Below, piece after piece: positions 45,862 through 51,683 of a stretch of DNA of 64,000 nt (positions are counted from its first letter, which is position 1; each line of letters starts with the position of its first letter). Under the pieces are notes generated by a model. The model searched no databases. It was not told the DNA's origin and saw only the letters and a list, made by a program, of their open reading frames with translations. Position numbers and translations under genes: made by a program. Origin of the DNA: Caulobacter sp. S45 (GTDB lineage Bacteria; Pseudomonadota; Alphaproteobacteria; Caulobacterales; Caulobacteraceae); the NCBI RefSeq assembly GCF_009765965.1, contig NZ_LMUL01000014.1, positions 644,815 to 708,814 on the forward strand, in the 5' to 3' direction.

Positions 45862-46668
45862 TTAGGCCTGCACGACGCTCTCGGCCGATAGCGAGAAGCT
45901 CGGCGCGCGCCCGATCACGCCGCGATAGCGGTCCATGGCCGTGACCTCGTCGGGCGCGCGGTCCACGGCGTAGAGCCGCCAGCCCTCGTCCAGGCCGAGC
46001 AGCCGGCGCGAGGGCTCGCCGCCACCGGCGTCGCCGCCGGCGGAGATGACGAAGGTCTGGCCGCCGGCCAGGGCCGCCGGGTCGATCCGCGCCACCGCCA
46101 GCGCGCCGGGCTCACGCCCGCCGTGGGGATTGTCGATGGAGTCGAACACCCACAGGTCGCGATACTGCGCGCCCAGGCGTGTCCACCAAGCCGTCTTCGG
46201 GTCGATGCCGAGCACCGCGACCGCGTTGCGCGTCGCCGCTCCGGCCAGCGCCTCCGCCGCGGTCTCGACCTCGATATAGATGGGCGAGGAGCCGAAGCGG
46301 CGGCGCGCGGAGTCCAGCACATGGGCCGGATCGGGGCCGCCCCAGACCAGGATCTCGAGCTCGCCCTGGCGCGCGAGGCCGGCGGCCATGATCTCGCGCC
46401 AGACGCCGAGCGCCAGCTTGCGGCACTCCGGTTCGGCCTGGGCCAGGATGCGCGAGACGACGGCCGCCTCGCGGTCGGGGCGCAGCTTGAGCGCGTTGAC
46501 CTGGCCGGCGGACTTCAAGCCACCGATGCCGCTGGCCAGCGCCATGCGTCGCTGCAGCAGATCCAGGATGGTGTCATCGATACGGTCGATCTCGGCCCGC
46601 AGGTCGTGCAGGCCGGAGGTGGCGTCGGTATCGTCGGAGGCGTTCATCGCCGTGGAAATTTGGGTCAT
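45862..46668 (-). CDS. Chorismate mutase (AroQ) with an extra C-terminal domain
   Basis: A 268-residue protein. The N-terminal 95 residues are an AroQ chorismate mutase: [46 protein letters not shown] and [12 protein letters not shown] carry the conserved Arg, Lys, Asp and Glu residues. The remaining 170 residues ([23 protein letters not shown] to the end) recall the lobe of a prephenate-dehydratase-like domain but lack a motif I can verify. It makes prephenate for Phe/Tyr. The start may be ATG 46668 or ATG 46647. A Phe/Tyr-rich leader ORF and hairpin lie upstream, pointing to attenuation. Confidence 0.9.
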   Translation of the reverse strand: MTQISTAMNASDDTDATSGLHDLRAEIDRIDDTILDLLQRRMALASGIGGLKSAGQVNALKLRPDREAAVVSRILAQAEPECRKLALGVWREIMAAGLARQGELEILVWGGPDPAHVLDSARRRFGSSPIYIEVETAAEALAGAATRNAVAVLGIDPKTAWWTRLGAQYRDLWVFDSIDNPHGGREPGALAVARIDPAALAGGQTFVISAGGDAGGGEPSRRLLGLDEGWRLYAVDRAPDEVTAMDRYRGVIGRAPSFSLSAESVVQA

Positions 46669-46759
46669 GATCTTGGCTTTTCGATGAGGGGTCGGGCGCG
46701 GCAGCTTCAAGGTGCGCGCAGGGGCCGCTGGCCGCTCTTTCCAGAGACGGTCGCCGGCA

Positions 46760-46796
46760 GGTGATCGAGGGAGAGGTCCCCTATCGGGCGATCACC
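46760..46796 (-). promoter_or_regulatory. Hairpin directly after the aromatic leader ORF
   Basis: On the minus strand GGTGATCG begins right after the leader stop codon and pairs perfectly with CGATCACC 21 bases later. The enclosed AGGG and CCCT can add an inner stem. No run of U follows, so it may be a pause/anti-terminator or Rho-related element rather than a classical terminator. Confidence 0.65.
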
Positions 46797-46889
46797 TTAG
46801 CCGGCGTATCGAAAGCCGAAATAGCCGTAGAAATAGAACGGGAGCGCCCGAACGGTGAGTTCGTTCATTGGGAGGCCACGCACAGGCAT
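46797..46889 (-). CDS. Aromatic-amino-acid leader peptide of the chorismate mutase gene (30 residues)
   Basis: A 31-codon ORF with ATG at 46889 and TAA at 46799-46797. It encodes MPVRGLPMNELTVRAL followed by PFYFYGYFGFRYAG: eight of eleven consecutive codons are Phe or Tyr (four each). GGAG stands seven bases before the ATG, and a TTGACA -35 box lies further upstream (46962-46957). The stop is followed at once by an eight-base-pair hairpin, and the chorismate mutase gene starts about 130 bases downstream. This is the classical layout of a ribosome-mediated attenuator sensing charged tRNA-Phe and tRNA-Tyr. Confidence 0.88.
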   Translation of the reverse strand: MPVRGLPMNELTVRALPFYFYGYFGFRYAG

Positions 46890-47010
46890 GGTCGTGCTCC
46901 AAAAGGGCGCTAGGGCGGGATTGCCGGCACGATCCTTTCCCAGATCGTCCCCAGACTGTCAAGAAATCACAGCCGTACGGGAACGCCGTACTTGAAAAAC
47001 GCCGCGTGCG

Positions 47011-47036
47011 GTAACGTCTTCCCTACCGGACACGAA
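47011..47036 (+). promoter_or_regulatory. SigF-type ECF promoter of the DUF1223 gene
   Basis: GTAACG (47011-47016), 16 bases, CGAA (47033-47036). The arrangement matches two other sites at this locus and the GTAACC-N16-CGAA promoter I recall for Caulobacter SigF. It ends 39 bases before the start codon. Confidence 0.75.
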
Positions 47037-47075
47037 CGGATCGGGGACCCGGATGCGGTCCGAAGGAGACGCAAG

Positions 47076-47798
47076 ATGAACGCCCGATCCATCGCCCCAT
47101 GGCTCAGCGCCGTTTCGTTGGCCGCCGCGGGCATGGCGATCGTCGCCACGACCTCTCCCGGCCCAGCCATGGCCGCCGACCGCGACCACCCCGCGGTGGT
47201 GGAGCTGTTCCAGAGCCAAGGCTGCTCGTCCTGCCCGCCGGCCAACGCCAACGTCATGGCCATCGCCGACCGCCCAGACGTGCTGACCCTCAGCTGGCAG
47301 GTGACCTATTGGGACGATCTCGGCTGGAAGGACACCTTCGACAGCCCCGCCTTCACCGCGCGCCAGTGGGACTATGCCCACGCCTTCCATCGCGCCCAAG
47401 TGGCGACGCCCGAAGTGGTGGTGAACGGCCGCGCCGATGTGGTCGGCAATCGACGCGACGAACTGGAAACCCTTATCCGACACGAGGATCGCGGTTTAAC
47501 AGGTCCGCAGGTCAGCTTCACCAACGGGCATGTCGCCGTGAGCGCCGGGACCGGACGCGGCGAGGTGGTGCTGGTCCGTTACGACCCGAACATCGTCCAG
47601 GTCCCGATCCAGCGGGGCGAGAACGGCGGCCGCACCCTGCCCCACCGCAACGTGGTGCGCGAGGTGGTGCGGCTGGGCGACTGGAGCGGTACGGCGCAAA
47701 CCTACGCCCTGCCCGCGCCTACGCGTGCGGGCCTGAAGACGGCGGTGCTGGTGCAGGCCGGCGTCGGCGGTCCGATCCTGGCCGCCGGCCGGGGCTGA
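47076..47798 (+). CDS. DUF1223 family exported thioredoxin-like protein
   Basis: A 240-residue exported protein (signal peptide SAVSLAAAGMAIVATTSPGPAMAA). The DUF1223 domain starts at AVVELFQSQGCSSCPPANANV, with a CSSC redox-type motif, and continues TLSWQVTYWDDLGWKDTFDSPAFTARQ and TPEVVVNGRADVVG, the cis-Pro region. ATG 47076 has AAGGAG seven bases upstream. A SigF-type promoter precedes it, tying it to the molybdoenzyme and NrsF next door; a role in thiol or metal stress is plausible. Confidence 0.9.
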   Translation: MNARSIAPWLSAVSLAAAGMAIVATTSPGPAMAADRDHPAVVELFQSQGCSSCPPANANVMAIADRPDVLTLSWQVTYWDDLGWKDTFDSPAFTARQWDYAHAFHRAQVATPEVVVNGRADVVGNRRDELETLIRHEDRGLTGPQVSFTNGHVAVSAGTGRGEVVLVRYDPNIVQVPIQRGENGGRTLPHRNVVREVVRLGDWSGTAQTYALPAPTRAGLKTAVLVQAGVGGPILAAGRG

Positions 47799-47807
47799 GC
47801 GCGGAGC

Positions 47808-48611
47808 CTAGATCCCCGCGTACCACTCGTATCCGCGATCTTCCCAATAGCCGCCTTTGCCACCGGAGACGCCGGCCAGGGTGTCGGTGATGCGGATACG
47901 CTGCACGTACTTGGCGTGCTTGTAGCCCAGTTGGCGCTCCACCCGCAGCCTCAGCGGCGCGCCATACGGAACACCGAGCGGGGCGCCGTTCATATCGTAG
48001 GCGATCAGCGTCTGGGGGTGGAAGCAATCCACCAGGGCCAGACTCTCGTAATACTGGCCCGGCGACTGTTGACCGCCCTTGGCCGGCTCGCCCTCCAGGT
48101 TGTCGGCGCAATAGAAGATCGCGTACTTGGCGCCGGGCGCGACGCCAGCCGCCTTCAGGATCGGCCCCAGCGGCGCGCCGGTCCACTGGCCGATGGCGCT
48201 CCAGCCCTCAACACAGTCGTGGCGGGTGATCTGGGTGCGGGCGGGCAGACGGCGGATCTCGTCCACCGACAGCGACAGGGGCCGCGCCACCATGCCGTCG
48301 ACCCGCAGCCGCCAGTTGGCGAACCCCTCCTCCAGGTGACGCGCATAGTCCTCGCCGCCGGGGTGCGAGGTGCCGTTGGCCTTGAAGTGGCGCGAGATGT
48401 CCGACGGCTTGAACTCCCGCGCCAGCGCGCCGCCGCCCAGCAGGAAGCGTTGGCTGGACAGCGTCCACCCCTGCGCCGCGGCCAGCACCCGCTGGAAGCT
48501 GGCGCTGCCGTTGAGATGGTCGCCTTGCAGGATTTTGTCGCAGCCGGCGAGCAGCAGGCCCGAACCGGCCGCGCCGCCGATCAGCATCCCACGGCGTGTG
48601 ATCAGGGCCAT
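47808..48611 (-). CDS. YedY/MsrP-like molybdopterin oxidoreductase
   Basis: A 267-residue exported enzyme of the sulfite-oxidase fold. The N-terminus has a Tat-like RR (ITRRGMLIGGAAGSGLLLAGC), which could alternatively be lipidated at Cys24. The molybdenum-ligating residue is probably Cys133 in ITRHDCVEGWSAIGQWTG; YCADNLEG and MNGAPLGVPYGAPLRLRVERQLGYKHAKYV are further family blocks. Related MsrP repairs oxidised methionine in the periplasm. It follows the cytochrome b gene with a one-base stop/start overlap (TGATG), and the pair is driven by a SigF-type promoter. Confidence 0.92.
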   Translation of the reverse strand: MALITRRGMLIGGAAGSGLLLAGCDKILQGDHLNGSASFQRVLAAAQGWTLSSQRFLLGGGALAREFKPSDISRHFKANGTSHPGGEDYARHLEEGFANWRLRVDGMVARPLSLSVDEIRRLPARTQITRHDCVEGWSAIGQWTGAPLGPILKAAGVAPGAKYAIFYCADNLEGEPAKGGQQSPGQYYESLALVDCFHPQTLIAYDMNGAPLGVPYGAPLRLRVERQLGYKHAKYVQRIRITDTLAGVSGGKGGYWEDRGYEWYAGI

Positions 48612-49432
48612 CAACCATGCTCCCGAGGCACGCGGTAGCGACCGCTGATCATCGACCAGACCTCGTTGATCGGCCCGGCCAGCACCACCTCGACCAGATG
48701 GACGACGATGAAGGCGATGATCGAGAAGGCGAAGGCGAAGTGCAGGGTGCGCGCCGACTGCCTCCCCCCGAACAGGTCCAGCAACCACGGCGCGAATGCA
48801 TTGAAGCCCGGCGAAAGAGTGAGCCCCGTCGAGACCATGCCGATCACCAGCAGGATCAGGCCCAGATAGGCCAGCCGCTGCAACACGTTGTATCGCTTCG
48901 CCGCCTCGCCCGTCGGGTGCTTCAGCTTCACGTGGTCGAGCACCGAGCGGGGAATGGATTTGAGATCGCCGAGCGTCGGCCAGAGGTCGCGCTGGACGTG
49001 GCGGATCGACAGGCTCCAGAGCAGGTAGACCAACCCATTGGCCGCCAGCACCCAAGCGAAGAAGAAGTGCCAGTGCCGCGCGTCGGCCAGGTCGACGAAG
49101 CTGGGGATGGTGATCCACGATGGCCACGCCCGCCCGATCCACTGACCGTGCATCCTGGACCAGCCCAGCCAGCCCGTGGTGTCGAAGTGAACTGACCCAA
49201 TGGTTGTCACCCCCCGGATTCCGTGTGCGGTGTTCATCGCATGGATGGCGACGACGGGCCGGTCGGCGGAATTTCCGGCTTGGCCCCAGTAAAGCTGGGG
49301 GTGGGCGTTGAAGATGTTCAGGCCCGTGCCGATGAGGACGAAGATGGTCAACGCGTTGACCCAATGGGTCAGCCGCACCAGGAAAGTGTGCCGATAGATC
49401 ACCTCGTTGGGGCTCGACCCGTTCCGCGCCAT
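48611..49432 (-). CDS. Cytochrome b561-type membrane subunit, partner of the molybdoenzyme
   Basis: A 273-residue four-to-five-helix di-heme cytochrome b of the Ni-hydrogenase/b561 group. RHTFLVRLTHWVNALTIFVLIGTGLNIF carries the first heme His. Further His residues are in ADARHWHFFFAWVLAANG and ARTLHFAFAFSIIAFIVVHLVEVVLAG. It likely feeds electrons from the quinone pool to the periplasmic molybdoenzyme. The start is taken at ATG 49432; GTG 49438 is possible. It is the first gene of the pair. Confidence 0.9.
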   Translation of the reverse strand: MARNGSSPNEVIYRHTFLVRLTHWVNALTIFVLIGTGLNIFNAHPQLYWGQAGNSADRPVVAIHAMNTAHGIRGVTTIGSVHFDTTGWLGWSRMHGQWIGRAWPSWITIPSFVDLADARHWHFFFAWVLAANGLVYLLWSLSIRHVQRDLWPTLGDLKSIPRSVLDHVKLKHPTGEAAKRYNVLQRLAYLGLILLVIGMVSTGLTLSPGFNAFAPWLLDLFGGRQSARTLHFAFAFSIIAFIVVHLVEVVLAGPINEVWSMISGRYRVPREHG

Positions 49433-49552
49433 GTCCACGTCCGTCCACTTGGAGCCGCATCGCGGCCTAGACCTGAAGGATGCGCGCAACCCGCGTTCGA
49501 AGCGCCGAAAAATGCGCATCCAACACAGTTGCGCCCTCTGTTTTGATCCAGG

Positions 49553-49578
49553 TTCGACCAGACGGACCAAAAGGTTAC
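49553..49578 (-). promoter_or_regulatory. SigF-type ECF promoter of the cytochrome b/molybdoenzyme operon
   Basis: On the minus strand GTAACC (49578-49573), 16 bases, CGAA (49556-49553), giving a 5' leader of about 115 bases before ATG 49432. Confidence 0.75.
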
Positions 49579-49687
49579 AATCTTCTCGCCCGCCGCCTGT
49601 AGACGTTAATGCTGGCTGTAAGCGCTATGCATCAGAACTACACAACGAGGTTCCTAGCAGCAGCGAGAAATTCTCCTTGCCCAGACC

Positions 49688-49713
49688 CGTAACCCGCGCG
49701 GCCAATCCCGCGA
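49688..49713 (+). promoter_or_regulatory. SigF-type ECF promoter upstream of nrsF
   Basis: GTAACC (49688-49693), 16 bases, CGAA (49710-49713). The nrsF start codon is 178 bases downstream, leaving an unusually long leader where a sigma gene would normally begin. Confidence 0.75.
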
Positions 49714-49891
49714 ACGTCCTTTGAGATTTGACGAAGGCGTCGCCCAACCCAATCTTGCGAGAATGCGACGCGATCCAGCGAAATGGAACCCAGGTGAATA
49801 AAACCCAAGTCGAGATCCACGGCGAGGCGGCGGCGAGCAGCCGTTCGCCCTGCGTGGCCGCCTGGGTCGAGACCTGGCCGGTGGACACGCG

Positions 49892-50530
49892 ATGAGCGAG
49901 CCGCTTATCCGCCGCCTTTCCGCGGACCTGCGCCCCGTGTCGCGCACGGCCGTCGTGCGTCGGCTGGCCCTGGGCGTCGGGGCGGGCGCTGTGGTCTCGC
50001 TGGCGCTGATCGCCGCCACGCTCGGCCTGCGCCCCGACATGATGCACGCGGCGGGGGGAGCCATGTTCTGGATCAAGCTCGCCTACACCCTCGCCGTCGC
50101 CGTCGTGGCGATCTGGACCTGCGAGCGCCTCGGCCGACCGGCGGAGGATGGATCGCGACGTCCGCTATGGCTGGCCGTCCCGGTGCTCGCCGTGGGCACG
50201 CTGGCGGCGTGGCAGTTGCTGCGGGCGCCCGAGCCGATGCGCATGCACATGGTGATGGGCGGCTCGGCCGAGGTCTGCCCCTGGCTGATCTTGGCCTCTT
50301 CGCTGGCGCCGCTGATCGGACTGGTGTGGGCGGTGCGGGGCCTTGCACCCACGCGGCTGCGCCTCACCGGACTGATGGCGGGCCTGGCCGCCGGCGGGGC
50401 GGGGGCGACCGCCTACGCCCTGCACTGCGACGAGAGCGCAGCGCCGTTCCTGGCCATCTGGTACACCCTGGGCGTCGTCGCTGCCGGCGCTCTGGGCGGC
50501 CTGCTGGGACCGCGCGTCCTGCGCTGGTGA
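49892..50530 (+). CDS. nrsF: NrsF (DUF1109) family anti-sigma factor
   Basis: A 212-residue membrane protein with six predicted helices of the DUF1109/NrsF family, which holds an ECF sigma factor of the SigF type at the membrane. It has an N-terminal cytosolic segment (EPLIRRLSADLRPVSR) and cysteines at 77, 129 (GGSAEVCPW) and 179 (YALHCDES). The latter two sit where the functionally important cysteines of the Caulobacter protein are, as I recall. It lacks an adjacent sigma gene, which is unusual. GGTGGA is a weak ribosome-binding site. Confidence 0.88.
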   Translation: MSEPLIRRLSADLRPVSRTAVVRRLALGVGAGAVVSLALIAATLGLRPDMMHAAGGAMFWIKLAYTLAVAVVAIWTCERLGRPAEDGSRRPLWLAVPVLAVGTLAAWQLLRAPEPMRMHMVMGGSAEVCPWLILASSLAPLIGLVWAVRGLAPTRLRLTGLMAGLAAGGAGATAYALHCDESAAPFLAIWYTLGVVAAGALGGLLGPRVLRW

Positions 50531-50556
50531 ACTTCCTAAACCCCCGGCGAGGGTGA

Positions 50557-51288
50557 TCAGCCCTCGGCCTTGGCCTCCAGGGCCACGGTGATGCGGATTT
50601 CGCGCGCCTGACGCAGGTGTTCCTGGGTCGCCGACTCCGCCAGCCTGGGCTGCCGCGTGCGAAGGGCCTCCCAGATCAGCCACCGCTCCTTGATCGATTG
50701 CTCGAGCCGGCCGGGATAACGGATGTTGCCGCGCATGGTCTGGCCCTGGGACGCGCGCGCGGCGTGGATCATGCGATAGAGCCGGTCGCTGTTGGCGGCG
50801 AGGAAGATGACGTCGTCGAACGCATTGCTCAGGCGGATGGTCGACTCGCTGTCGCCGCTGTCGAAGGCCGCCTGAATCTGCTTCATCGTCGCCTCCAGCC
50901 GGAGGAGATCGGTGTCGAGCGCACGTTCGGCCGCCAGACGCGCGGCCAATCCCTCGAGCACCTCACGGATCAGATAGGCGTCCAGGATTTCGTTCAGGGT
51001 AGGATTGCTAACGGTCAGGCCCCGACCGGGCAACTCCACCACCAGGCCATCGGCTTCCAGCTTCCGCAAGGCTTCGCGCACCGGGGTGCGGCTGACGCCA
51101 TAGCGGGTGGCCAGCTCGGTCTCGCGCATCCGCGCACCCGCGGGCAACTCGCCGCTGCTGATGGCGTGGCGCACGGCCAGGTAAAGCCCGTCGGCATATG
51201 AACCGCTAGCCGGGAACGGCGGCGGCGTCGGCGCGAGCGCATCACCCGATCCGGGCGCGGCTTTCGCGGGAGAAGACTGCTCGCTCAT
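50557..51288 (-). CDS. GntR family transcriptional regulator, FadR/FCD subfamily
   Basis: A 243-residue regulator. The winged helix (YADGLYLAVRHAISSGELPAGARMRETELATRYGVSRTPVREALRKLEADGLV) is followed by an FCD ligand-binding domain (IREVLEGLAARLAAERA, LSNAFDDVIFLAANSDRLYRMI). An Ala/Pro-rich N-terminal tail precedes. It lies at the edge of the hydantoinase/TonB island and is divergent from the receptor gene, so it probably controls it in response to the substrate or an intermediate. ATG 51288 is preferred over the longer frame. Confidence 0.92.
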   Translation of the reverse strand: MSEQSSPAKAAPGSGDALAPTPPPFPASGSYADGLYLAVRHAISSGELPAGARMRETELATRYGVSRTPVREALRKLEADGLVVELPGRGLTVSNPTLNEILDAYLIREVLEGLAARLAAERALDTDLLRLEATMKQIQAAFDSGDSESTIRLSNAFDDVIFLAANSDRLYRMIHAARASQGQTMRGNIRYPGRLEQSIKERWLIWEALRTRQPRLAESATQEHLRQAREIRITVALEAKAEG

Positions 51289-51683
51289 GACGTTGCATCC
51301 ATCTGCATCCAACCGGCCTAACACAGCCGGGGGCCTTGTGCGAGGTCGCCTCCTCCGTGTCGCCGTTTATGCCCTGTCGCGGCGCTTATCCGATCACATC
51401 AAAGCCGATTGACGCCTCGCGCACATTTGTATACATCCGCATACGAGGCATTTCAGAAGAACATGTTTGCTGCGCCTCTTCAGTTCGATGCGTACGAACA
51501 CGACAGTCCACAAGCTTCTTGGGCAGGACCCAGGCCAAACCCTGAATATAGGACAGTAACCCGCACGACCAAATACACCGAGCCATCACAGAAAATGGCC
51601 CGGCAATACTATTGAAAACCAGAACGAGCCGTCGCGAACTGCCCAGTACGCGATAAAAAAGCACGTCGGGGAGGAAATATTCA
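51289..51683. other. AT-richer regulatory region between gntR and the TonB receptor gene
   Basis: About 395 bases, less GC-rich than the flanks from 51,420 on, with no convincing gene. It contains the TTTGTATACATC motif and a strong GGGGAGG ribosome-binding site (51668-51674) for the receptor. Confidence 0.6.
51426..51437. promoter_or_regulatory. Candidate GntR operator TTTGTATACATC
   Basis: It contains the perfect eight-base palindrome TGTATACA, typical of FCD-type GntR sites, followed by GCATACGA. A related TTTGTATGCAAA lies in front of hyuA at 63,608. Confidence 0.45.

Larger units (their letters stand above)
49433..49891. other. Intergenic region with two SigF-type promoters and no sigma gene
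   Basis: About 460 bases between the divergent cytochrome b and nrsF genes. It contains both divergent SigF-type promoters. All reading frames were checked for an ECF sigma factor and none was recognised. A minus-strand frame at about 49,625-49,850 (ending GKENFSLLLGTSLCSSDA) is open but resembles nothing known. Confidence 0.6.

Noticed and set aside
49625-50047. Minus-strand frame overlapping nrsF, considered as a sigF remnant or a small gene
   Set aside because: It does not resemble an ECF sigma factor on either strand and half of it is the shadow of nrsF.
51409-51615. 68-codon plus-strand ORF between gntR and the TonB receptor gene
   Set aside because: No family resemblance, no ribosome-binding site and atypical composition; it overlaps the likely regulatory region.
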